In this document: piece after piece, positions 1 through 9,856 of the stretch
Layout: each line of letters starts with the position of its first letter
Position numbering within the stretch: the first letter of the stretch is position 1
NCBI GenBank assembly: GCA_030844895.1
Contig: CM061229.1
Coordinates: forward strand, 109,366,975 to 109,430,974
Length of the DNA stretch: 64,000 nt
From: Ambrosia x helenae
Taxonomy: Eukaryota; Streptophyta; Magnoliopsida; Asterales; Asteraceae
Reading direction: 5' to 3'
Made by a program: the position numbers and the translations under genes
Notes under the pieces: generated by a model
Told to the model about the DNA's origin: nothing
The model's database searches: none
The model's input: only the letters and a program-made list of their open reading frames with translations

Positions 1-268
1 AGCTAATGCAACCAAACTTGTGAACTTAATTAGAATGTGTACTAGTGAAAACACCTTTGTTATTGGAAGTGGTTTGATTAGACTCAAATTTGCTGCTTCC
101 TTGGTGATAAAAAAACATCATTGTTTTAATTTTGTTTGTAAGACTGCTGGTTGCATTTGTTGGTGTTGAATAGTGATATTGTAATATAGGTTAAAAAGGT
201 ATTTTGGATTTCAAGTAGTATGAAAAACTACCATCATAGTCTATTAACACTGCTTCCTTTCAAGGTCT

Positions 269-340
269 GGGCATTTGGTCTAGTGGTATGATTCTCGCTT
301 TGGGTGCGAGAGGTCCCGAGTTCGATTCTCGGAATGCCCC
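269..340 (+). tRNA. tRNA-Pro (anticodon TGG)
   Basis: The 72-nt sequence folds as a standard cloverleaf. The acceptor stem GGGCATT (269-275) pairs with AATGCCC (333-339), followed by discriminator base C340. The anticodon stem is CTCGC/GCGAG (294-298 with 306-310), and its seven-base loop places TGG at 301-303, which decodes proline CCN codons. The T stem CCGAG/CTCGG encloses TTCGATT. T-runs at 346-349 and 354-357 would serve as a Pol III terminator. The CCA end is not encoded, as expected for a nuclear plant tRNA gene. It stands alone with no adjacent tRNA genes. Confidence 0.96.
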
Positions 341-1913
341 AAAAATTTTACATTTTGTTTTATGAACGTTGGTTATCTAATTTTTAAATTCCATTAAACT
401 AGCTTGCTGACTGATAATTTTTTCTGTAAACTTTTTCTTATCTTTGGATAATTTTTCGTATGTAAATATCAGAAAATGTGAACAAGTTCTTTTTTTATTT
501 TTATAAGTTTTGGCATATATGTGAATAAAATTTAAGATAAACAAATGTTCCTTAAATGAAAGTCTCTACCTAAAATAACACGTGATTGAAGAAAATTGTG
601 ATTTCACACCATTTACATATATTTAGTAGTCATTTCTTTATTTATTATTTTTTTTTTATCATTTAATCCATGAACCGTTAAATTGTTTTATTGTTTCATA
701 CATGTCAAGACATCAATTATTATTTTTTTTGAAAGGTTTAGATCAATGGAAATCCTTATACAACCCTAACCTATTGGTCTCAAGTTCGAATCCCTACCCA
801 CGCACCGGTGTCCTCCTTGCCTAAGCTCAAACCGTCACGGGGAATTTTTTTGTGGTGTGCATGGATCGAACCTGTGACCTCCCCCCAGGATGGGAACCCC
901 TAAGGGAAAACCGGTCCGGCTAAGTCTATATGAATCGACCTCATGGTAGTTGACCAAATTTTAATTTTTTATATTTTCACTTTGCAATTCTCATTTAGCC
1001 ATTCATTTATTACCTCGGACCCAAAAAATAAAACAGTTCTCTCTCTATATATATTTTTAAATTTGTTATAATATATATAGTATATATGTCTGTTTTTCCT
1101 TCTTTTTTTTTAAAGTCTATCCCACCAGTAAACACATAAGGTAGCCAATTCTATATTCAAGTTTTAATTGATTGCGGGAAGGTGGTTGCTATTTTGATAT
1201 TCGCTTCTTCTTTTGACTTTAGTCGTTGAACATGTTAAAGCAGCCCTCTTAGCCCCACCTTTGTTTTCGTTAGCTCGTTTGTTTGTTGTAAGGAAACTCT
1301 GAAGGTTTCGATATGTGTGGACTCGACACCAATCATATTCACTTTAAAATAACCATTACTTTTAGTCTTTTAGCGTGATTCAAGTTGATTGGGCTGACTC
1401 TTAATTCGTTTACCTTAATACATTTGACTCGTTAAAGATAAAACATAATCTTAACACTTATCAACCATCAATATGATTCTGGTTTGATTGGTGAGTTGCA
1501 AACACTTTCTACATCCATTATTTAAACAAGTATCAAACTAATAGTTATTGTTGAAACTTGAAGGTAGTCTTTCCCTTGCACTTTTTTCGCCGGAATTTAA
1601 GTTTCTAACAACTCCAAAATGCTATTTTTATATTCGTTAAGATTATACACACACATTAATATATTCGAGTTCAATGTGGGTAAACTCTATGAGTTCGGTT
1701 TCAGGTAATAACATAGATATCACCTAATATTGTACCTGTCTGAACCCGAAAAAATCTTTATAACATCTCTCACCAGTCCCGTTATTTGTCCTAGATGTTT
1801 TGGGTTCCAAGTTAGTTTCGAGTTTCTTGTCATTCCTAGTTGCATCACTCTACAATGGCAAAACTGCATCATCTTATACAAAATGCGACATTTAAAATCT
1901 CAATTTCGACATA
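341..1913. other. AT-rich intergenic stretch, no gene seen
   Basis: No supported coding region. At about 735-915 there is a moderately GC-richer patch containing a Pol III B-box-like string (GTTCGAATCCC near 785) and runs of C and G. It resembles a decayed SINE-like or other repeat, but no A box or poly-A tail could be assigned. TA-rich runs lie at about 1045-1085. Confidence 0.5.
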
Positions 1914-4607
1914 TTAACGTACACTCATGCATCTATGCACTTGGGACATCAACCTATCAAGCTTTCTATTAGACAACTCGAATCTAAATACAGCATCATG
2001 TGAGTTCGTGTTTATGTGAAGTCCCGTTTCTTGTTGTAGACGTTGCACTTCGTCAAGGTTACGCACAACTTCATCAAAACAAACATACCTTCCACCACCA
2101 CTTTTGTTCATTTCCTCGTGCACCTTGACATGCGCCTCTGCTAGTTTGTTAACATCAACAGTCGCTAACAAACCGTGTTCATACATATCTTGACCACCTG
2201 CGTATTCTTGTTACTGTGAGGTATCTCATTTTGTCATATCTTTAAAGTAATTGTCAAGTAAGAAAAGCTAAAACCGACCTTTGAGGTATGCGATGGTGGA
2301 TGATGGATTTGCGCAGAAGTAACGAGGGCCCGTAATGAGACCTGAGCATATTGTGGTCAATTTCAACCCCTTTTCCTCGGCTATTCGCCATGAGGCCCGT
2401 TCTGCTTTTAGCTTACCCAATGCATACCATAGCTAAAATATTTTAAATAACAATAATTAACATGATTTTAAAATGTTTTGGTACATGTATTTAATGGTCA
2501 GTTATATGTAAATAGAGTTTATTACCTTTTTGCTAGTGCAAAAAGATTCATCACTCCAGCTATTGTGGTCTACTACAGGGGAGAGGCTGCTATTGGAAGT
2601 GTCTCTCCATATGCATGTCAGTAGAGAAGATGTAAGCACATAGTTTCTAACAGATGGAGTTGCTGCACAGGCCTCTGCTACATTTTCAGCTGCCTTTGCT
2701 TCTATTTCCGCCATGGATTTCTGTCAATTTTATTTGATTTCAAGGATCAAATGCAACTCAAATAAGGAGATGACAGACTCCTACTTGGACCAGTTGGACA
2801 AAAGGAAACATGGCCGAACCCACCCAAACTTCGGTGGAGTTATGAGGCCCATATGCGGGAATTTTTATGGAAGGGGGTATCCCACACAAGTGTGTAGAAA
2901 ACTGGACTTGTATCACAAGAGGGGTCATCACAGTAGCATCGGTGATCTCTCGTGAACGGATTGATGTTGGCTAGAGTCTAGAGATCACCATTACTATTGG
3001 CGACCTCTAGCTTTCTATGTAACAACTTGTCCAATTAATTAAATGGAATCCTAGAGATCGCCAATAGCAATTGCAATCTCTAGCCAACATCCAAACCATT
3101 CAGGAGAGATCACCAATGCTACCGGTGACGACCCTCCTTGTGATGCAAGTCCAGATTTCTACCCCCTTGTGATCACCATTTAGGCGTAAAATATCTTTAA
3201 TTTCATAGTTATGTGATAACTTGTAAATTTGCCAATACCTTATATTATTATTTTGATCATTCAATATCATATCAATCTTTTGAGAAATTCTCTATGTTTT
3301 ATTTAATTGCTTCCACTCTCCATTAATAACTCTAGTTACAGTAGTATAATCGGTAATCAAATAGGGAAAACAAAGATATCACAGTTTAAGAATCTAGATG
3401 AAGACGGAAGACCATATCAAAACAATTATATCTTAACAAATTGCACATTCATCTGAATTTAATATATCACCAGTCGTCTTCAGCCGGTGAGAACAACAGG
3501 GTTATTATTGAATTCCATTAACAAAATTGAATAAAATATGGACATGTCTCTAGAAGCAAAGGAAAAGCATTATAAAAAACCAAAAGGCATCTATGATATG
3601 CATTTGTGAATTGTGAAACCAATAATATGTCACCTAATTACTTTATAGCAAGCTGTATCATATAATTTAATCATAGATCTTTCCGTAAATAATAATAATA
3701 TCTTCTGTCTAGTTGTACTCGCTAAACTACAAAATCATAGATGATAGAACAGAGAGACTCACAGAGTAACCGGAGAATCCACTGGGATCAATGAAAGCAG
3801 TTGTGTGAAACACCGTATAGCATCCATCGAAAGCTTCCATTAAGCTCTCGCGATCGTTGAACTTTGCTACAACGACTCCTATCCGATTGTTGCTTGTAAT
3901 TGCAGATGATTGTTCAATCTCCTGCGTAACTTCAATTTCTCTCAACCGATCTATATCTTCTGTAACATCAAACTATCCGGTTAATCAATCGAGCAAATGT
4001 TGATTCCAGAGCCAATTATATGCCTCTTACATGTTCTTAACATCATGATTTAACAAATCTATAACCTAACCGTTGAATATTCTCATACAATTAGTTCTTC
4101 GATCTATATACACAAAAACAATGATAATTTCTTTCGTAAATGCTAAATCCTAATAAGGTGTATATAATTTAACTATACAAATTACAATCTAGAACATAGA
4201 TCATAGATGTTGAAATTTGAATATTATCATTCAATAAGTCAATGTACAAAGTCAACACAATCAATTCAACAATTTATACACAAAAACAGCTACAAATTCT
4301 TCAGAAAACGATATAACCTAAATAAATTAAGAACGTTACCTTCATTATCAACAATAATTCGAACAGAATAGCCTCTAAGCACAAGCTGTTTGACGATAGC
4401 GATGCCAAGGAACGAGACACCGCTAGTAACACAAACAAGTTTCTGAAACACTGCATATTCGTTGCTGTTACGTGACGTCAGTCCCCTGCGATTAATGTTT
4501 TCATCTTCGGTGCTGACCTTAACGACGACGGCGGAGCATGACAGCAGCATACGGCGGAACTCGTCGATTTCTGCTCTACGGCTCTCGTCTGTCCGTACAA
4601 CGCCCAT
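1914..4607 (-). CDS. Cinnamoyl-CoA-reductase-like NAD(P)-binding extended SDR, five exons
   Basis: I propose exons 4607-4340, 3959-3763, 2720-2526, 2432-2279 and 2197-1914 on the minus strand. All four introns are GT-AG and the phases fit, giving 1098 nt (365 aa) with a TAA stop at 1916-1914. The ATG at 4607 was chosen because the MGVVR start matches this family and lies just downstream of a TATA box. The N-terminal dinucleotide site is TSGVSFLG at residues about 61-68, with Ser where the first Gly is usual. The active site has Ser at about 186-187 and Tyr223-xxx-Lys227 in LWYALGK, in place of the NWYCYGK motif of true cinnamoyl-CoA reductases. Exon 5 holds VDVNKLAEAH and GRYVCFDEV. This points to the CCR-like/SNL6-type group of extended SDRs, which are cytosolic NADP-dependent oxidoreductase relatives. 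The substrate cannot be inferred. No break was seen, so the gene may be functional. Confidence 0.86.
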
Positions 4608-4730
4608 TGAAGTTGTTGTTTGTTTGTTTGAATGGCAGGTTTTAGAAGAATGTGTGGCGGTTATGAAGAGGAGGTTGGTTGAAGAGAAACTAATTTGTGT
4701 CATGTGTGAAGTGCTTTGCTGACTTGCTGT

Positions 4731-4740
4731 TTATATATAG
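4731..4740 (-). promoter_or_regulatory. TATA box of the CCR-like gene
   Basis: The minus strand reads CTATATATAA, 124-133 nt upstream of the ATG at 4607. This spacing would give a 5' UTR of roughly 90-100 nt. It supports the chosen start and suggests an intact promoter. Confidence 0.6.
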
Positions 4741-5649
4741 CAAACGGTTATTTGGTTTCCGTAGGTTGATCTCCCGTAAAAGGATGGAAAAAAAAAAATT
4801 TGTTTATATTAGAGATAAAAATTCGTTTTTACCTTTTCATCTAACTTTTTAAAATTGAAATTATTTTTTTAACGGCTAATTTCCTTTCTTAATTTTTATA
4901 CCATTTTTATTACAGCCTTTTTTTCGCACCCCATTGGATTTAAACTCCTAATCTCTCTTAAGAGACGATTTTCTCTCTACCACTCCATCACAAGGGTGAT
5001 GGCTTAAAATTGAAATTATTATTAGAGAACCAAGTAATTATATGATTAATTAAAAGTACTAGGTAAATATTAAATGGTAGTTTATGTAAATATGAGTATT
5101 ATAACTACCACTTTCTTCTAATCCTCTAATTTATAACATTTAACAGTCTTTTAAATGGTATCAGAGTCAAGCTGTTACAGCACCTCGGGACACAATTCCC
5201 AGACGACACTTAGTTCCCATGCAACAATCATGTTGACGTAACTCTGGACGATAATGCCATTAGCAACACTCTATGAATGCAAGTCCAGACTGTTACCGAC
5301 GACACTTGCTAGGCGACACTCTCTAGCCGACAATCATGTTATCGACTTCCAAAATGCAAGTTCAAGTTGTGCAACACTAGCTTAGCGACACTGTCTGATA
5401 AAAGTCTAGTTCTTTGGCGACATACATCGTTAACAACATTCACAGTATTTTTTAACAATAACAACAATTACCGTTTTTACCTCAATTAAATGAGCATCTC
5501 ACTAACTCTCACAAATTTTCTTTCACTCTATCACCGACAAACTATGGCTACTAAAAGACCATGATTAAACCATTTAATGATCACAAACAATTCCTTTCAC
5601 TCTATCTCAGACAAACTATGGCTACTGTAAGTTATATATATATACGCCT
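4741..5649. other. Intergenic, low-complexity; retroelement-like PBS string
   Basis: No coding region. TGGTATCAGAGTC at 5156-5168 resembles the initiator-tRNA-Met primer-binding site of LTR retrotransposons, and it is followed by sequence with recurring short GCGACACT words (5190-5420). No LTR pair was found, so this is at most a relic. Confidence 0.35.
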
Positions 5650-6099
5650 TGACAAAAAAATAAAGCGACTCGCGCACAAATTTTTCGGATATTGCTATAT
5701 ATTCATCCATTGCGTCTGACGAAAGCCCATATGTCAGTTGTCGAAGAGCGGCTGTACATTTTTGTACATAGGTGAACCCTAGCGCCCCCTTGCATATTCT
5801 CTTTGTTGAAATAAAGGATATCGCTCTGAAAAATCATTTGATAGACACATAAATAGTTGCCTACTCATTCGAAAGCGTCACCTAAAATGTTCTTCATTGT
5901 AGAGAGGATCAGGGCTAAAGTAGTGTCGCATCAAAGTTTCGTTTGCTCCCTCTCTATCACGATCAAGAGGTGGTTGTCTCGTTAGCACGGGTTGCCTTCG
6001 AGACCGCACAATCAAGTAGTCAACTTTTATCATGCCCACTTCCATAATCAAATCGTCTTCGTCTGAAGAGTTGAACAAAGAAAAGTTATTCCATTCCAT
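5650..6099 (-). pseudogene. PIF/Harbinger (HARBI1-like) transposase, N-terminal fragment
   Basis: Reading the minus strand from the ATG at 6099, the peptide has an acidic N-terminus and then the block RDREGANETLMRHYF, followed by SPDPLYNEEHFR. That is the recognisable lead-in to HARBI1/ALP1-type DDE transposases. A stop follows near 5878. The homologous reading then continues in another frame (MSRQLFMCLSNDF, ERYPLF) and, after a further shift, in VQKCTAALRQL and DAMDEYI down to about 5655, where a TA-rich run begins. The DDE catalytic core is absent. At least two frame breaks and the C-terminal truncation make it a pseudogene. No TIRs could be assigned to it. It is transcriptionally divergent from the MYB-like ORF1 element at 7142-9086, but that element has its own complete termini, so this fragment is outside it. 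Confidence 0.7.
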
Positions 6100-6794
6100 T
6101 TATATGTGTTAAGAGTGAGTGAAAATTTGAAAATAATAATGTAGGTTTCTAAAAATGATTCAAGGTTTCTAAAATCAAATGTCGTCAGCTAGCCCCCAAC
6201 GGTAGCCAGCCTCAACGGGTCAATTTTTGATCTCTAACGGCTAGTTTTTCTCCGCTAACCCACGCGTGCATGGTAGCGTGGGCTCGCTCGCGGAAAGCTT
6301 CACGCGTGTATGTTGTGGTGTTCGCGAGCCACGTGGATCAGCAGACCGCCCGTGCCTGCTCGCCCGCCGCCCACAACATAGAGTCTAAGGGGGGACAGGG
6401 CACTAACCGATTTTTTTTTCACTTCACTGATTTCAATCAATCCTGCACTGCCACATCACTTCACTGATTCACTTCACTAAAACTGTTTTTTGGAGGCAAC
6501 ACTTCACTGATTCACTTCACAAAAGTATTTTTTTATAAATTAAACAAAACATTCACTTCATTTTGCAAAACACGGACGATTTTCTTCAGAGAGTTCTCAA
6601 CCATCGCCGCCCAAATGCTGTTTCGGCTGTGACATGCTCTCTTTCCAGCAAAAGTTAAACCACCGACCACCCCCACCTTACTGAAAACTGTTTCGGCAGT
6701 GTCAGTCGGAGCTGCGATTAGGAAAGGAGAAGAAGGTGTCGGTGATGGCTGAGTGTGGAATGGCGATTTTTTAATGTAGTGGTGGTCAACGACG

Positions 6795-6843
<49 letters not shown>

Positions 6844-7141
6844 CAGGGGCGGACCTACTGTTCCGGCAATGGGTGCGGGTGCCCACCTTAAATTTAATTA
6901 TTTTAGTATTATACGTGTGTGAAAATCTCAAGCGCCTCCCCTTGAACTTTTGAAACCAACCTCCAAGGCTCGATAATCTTGTCTGAAAGTTTTCCGGCAA
7001 CTGGCATGTTATTGTATTATGCGATGAAAGATACATAGAAGGAGAGAAAATGAATATGAGAGAAGATAAGGTGTACGGATCTTTAATCTTTTATGATTTT
7101 AATATTTCACTGTTGTTTCCAATGTTGTACACTAGAGTTAA
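6100..7141. other. Noncoding flank with GC-rich patch and (AG)n microsatellite
   Basis: A GC-richer stretch at 6190-6390 carries several CGCG words (for example around the ACGCGTG repeats) and could be the upstream part of the broken Harbinger element. An (AG)n microsatellite with one interruption spans 6797-6844. No gene is supported, and the long minus reading frame here is an artefact of the AG repeat. Confidence 0.5.
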
Positions 7142-9086
7142 GTGTATGTGTAGTGGCATAGTTATAAGGCGTTATAGCCTTCAAAACGCCCCCCAACACC
7201 CCCCCCCCCGTTATAAGGCGTTTTGGCATGGCTTCGTTTTTTCCATAACGATGGTGCATGCGTTGGAAGATGTGATTGTCATATGCCTTTTTGACTTGAC
7301 CGTTGGGAACATTTAAAAAAAACGTAAATTGTTTTATAAATACACATACATACATCACATAGAAACACAAACACACTTTGAGAGCATTCTGTTGAGAGCA
7401 TAAACACACACACACACACTTTGTAATTTCTACACACAAGAGAAGGGAAGAGATGAATCCGTTCGGTAGAGGTTTCGGGTTTGGTTCCCAAACTACTGGC
7501 GACAACAACCGACCATAGCTCCGGGTTCAGGTTCAAACCCACAAAGTTTTATGAACCTGTTAAACCAACCCTATAATTGGGACCCAACATGTATAACATG
7601 GGAAGGAGTTTTGGGCAACCCATGGGAGTTAGGTTTGGCTCAACACAAGTGTTTGGGACATCTCAAATGTTTGGGTCCTCAAATGCTTGGCAAGACTCAC
7701 AGCCGGTTCTGGAGACACAACCGCTGGAGGAAGAGCAAGAAGAGCAAGAGGAAGATGTTGTGCGACCAACAGGGCGAGGGAGAGGACGTGCGAGCAACCG
7801 GCCGCACAAAAGGAAAGAGACGCAAACACGCGCAAAAAAAACGTACAACCATGGAACGAGGACGAGCTGTTCAAATTAGCCCGAGCGTGGATTGAGGTGT
7901 CAGAGGATCATATTGTTGGTAAGATATATATTTTTTGTTATGTTATATTTTTATGTTATATTTGTAAGACTTATATATTTTTTGTTGTGTTATATTTGTA
8001 AGACTTATATATATTTTTTTTAAGCGAACTATCAAAGCAAAGGAGATTTTTGGAAAAGAGTCCGAGCAATATTTTTTCGACTAGTTGGTAAGGGAGAGAA
8101 CTACCGGGAGAACGATTCGATATCAGGCAAGTGGACTGATATCAAGTATAAATGCACAAACTTTCAAGGTATTTATCAACGCGCCCGGTTTGGGTGGAAA
8201 AGTGGGCAAAGCGACGCCGACATTTTGGAGGCGGCTTTGAATGAATACAAACAACAATACGGGAATTTTCCGTACTTGAGGGTTTGGGGCCTGCTGAAAG
8301 AATGCTCCAAATGGCACGCCGTCCGCCCAACGGTTGGAAGTTCTTCATCTAGGGCTAGAAAGAAGTCGAGGACCTCTGAGTCGGGTGATACCGGGACCCC
8401 TACGTCTGACGCGCGTCACGTCGACCTAAACGCCGAAGAAAATGCGTTTTTTGCAGGGGAGGAGGGGGCGGATGAGTTGCCACGTCCGACCGGTCGACGG
8501 GCTGCTCGACAAGCACGGGCGGACTCTTCGTCGTCGGGGGTGCACGAGTTGATCCCGGCGTTTGCTGAGATGAACCAGCGGCTCCAAGACATACGCGACA
8601 TCGGGGCACAGCGTATCCAAGAAAACCGAGAGGTGATTGATATTATGAGGGATCGACAATTTGAGCGCGACTTTGCATTTTACACGGCGTCGCACGACCA
8701 CCTAACGGGCAAGGCCTTGGAAATGTGTTTGAACCAAAAGGCCAAAATCAAAAAAAAATATAAGCTATGAGTATTTGTAATTTTTTTTTAGTAGTTGTAA
8801 TTTTTTTTAGTGTTTGTAATTTTTTTTTAGTGTTTGTAATTTTTTTTTAGTATTTGTAATTTTTTTTAGTATTTCTAATATTTATATATTTAATGGAATA
8901 TTTAAAGTATTTAATATTATTATTTAAATAAGAAAATAAATAATTAACCAATGATTACCCAATCATTTATAACCCCCCATAACCCCCCTTCCCACTACAC
9001 CCTCTTTTTCCATAACCCCCCTTCTATTACTTTTTAATATTTTAATACTCATAACCCCCCATAACCCCCCACCACTACACATACAC
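7142..9086 (+). mobile_element. Non-autonomous PIF/Harbinger-type element carrying only ORF1
   Basis: The element begins GTGTATGTGTAGTGG (7142-7156) and ends with the exact reverse complement (9072-9086). It is flanked on both sides by TAA (7139-7141 and 9087-9089), which fits the TWA target-site duplication of PIF/Harbinger. The total length is 1945 bp. Inside are a broken two-exon MYB/trihelix-type gene and C-rich subterminal repeats near both ends (7190-7212 and 8970-9070, words like ATAACCCCCC). No transposase is present, so it must have been mobilised in trans. Confidence 0.82.
7454..8770 (+). pseudogene. MYB/trihelix-like ORF1 protein of a Harbinger element, frameshifted
   Basis: The N-terminus starts MNPFGRGFGFGSQ at 7454 and meets a stop near 7518. 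The homologous reading continues in other frames (7517-7570, 7577-about 7840) and, after a run of eight A near 7834-7841, in a third frame. There it encodes WNEDELFKLARAWIEVS, the first helix of a MYB/trihelix DNA-binding domain. A GT-AG intron spans 7919-8024. Exon 2 (8025-8770) is open to its TGA. It holds the rest of the domain (FWKRV, SGKWTDIKYKC), a basic linker with RKKSRT, and a C-terminal region with QRLQDIRDIG and RDRQFERDFAF typical of plant proteins annotated as NAM-associated or 'glutathione S-transferase T3-like'. In PIF/Harbinger systems this protein binds the ends and assists the transposase. Three frame changes in the first exon make this copy non-functional. Confidence 0.75.
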
Positions 9087-9412
9087 TAAAAAGCCCCTAC
9101 AATTGCACAGTGAAATCAAAGACTACATTTAGTATATTATACTGTGTAGTAAAGTATTAAACTTGTTTTTGACATTTTGAAATACAAAAATTTTAGAAAA
9201 ATAGTGAAGTAAACTTATTAAGTTTATTTATGTAGTTTTTTATTTTCGTTTGTTAATGTGAATTAACTTATAAAAATATTTTGGTTTGTTATTTATTTTA
9301 TTATATACACACACACCATTTTACCATTTTATTTGCCTCATATTTATTGCTTTATTTTTTATACGACTCTAGCACACATTCATCGGTGTATTGTATCGAG
9401 TAATTTGGTTTT
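9087..9412. other. AT-rich spacer
   Basis: No gene or repeat structure recognised between the Harbinger element and the gypsy element. Confidence 0.5.
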
Positions 9413-9417
9413 ACAAG

Positions 9418-9842
9418 TGAAGAGGTATAAGCAATTATACCGCGGCCTGCCTACTAAGGCACTAGGCCGCAGCTGGACGTTCTGACCGAAGGAAAGTACA
9501 AACCTCACTCAGAAGTCAAAAGACTCCGAATGATAGTACGAAGGGGGGTCCGAAGTATAGTACAACTAGGCTGACTAGTATAAATACCCCCTTCAAAGTA
9601 CAATTGACACATGAATGCATAGACTCCGAATCTCACTTTTTCTCTCTACTTTCTCTCACTAAACAAATACTTATCCTCACGCCGGAGGGTGGTTACAGAG
9701 AGGCCCTCCCTCCTCCTCTGTAACGAGCCTAACGGTCTTTTACCTTGTGCAGGTTTAAGCTTAGGTTCGGAGCATTCAGATCCATCTCAAGTCGTGCCTG
9801 TTTTAACTGTGATTGCAGGTTCGTCCACTTTTTGGATCTTCA
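9418..9842 (+). repeat. 5' LTR of the gypsy element
   Basis: It starts TGAAGAGGTATAAG and ends GGATCTTCA. A short inverted repeat (GGTATAA...TTATACC) sits at its 5' end. TATAAATAC at about 9580 is a likely promoter TATA box, followed by CT-rich sequence. It matches the 3' LTR at 19441-19866 nearly throughout. Confidence 0.93.
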
Positions 9843-9844
9843 AT

Positions 9845-9856
9845 TGGCGCCATCCG
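9845..9856 (+). other. Primer-binding site of the gypsy element
   Basis: TGGCGCCATCCG lies two bases after the LTR. The TGGCGCC core matches the 3' end of plant tRNA-Asp, the usual primer of Tat/Athila-type elements; the remaining bases fit less well. Confidence 0.65.

Noticed and set aside
2713..2955. 80-codon plus frame beginning in exon 3 of the CCR-like gene
   Set aside because: It begins on the opposite strand of a real exon and runs into an intron; no motif.
4462..4722. Plus-strand frame opposite exon 1 of the CCR-like gene
   Set aside because: It is the antisense shadow of a well-supported exon.
5156..5168. LTR retrotransposon PBS (tRNA-iMet type)
   Set aside because: No matching LTR pair or coding relic nearby, so it is noted only as a possible remnant.
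6533..7036. 167-codon minus frame with Ser-Leu repeats
   Set aside because: Its middle is the (AG)n microsatellite and it shows no domain.
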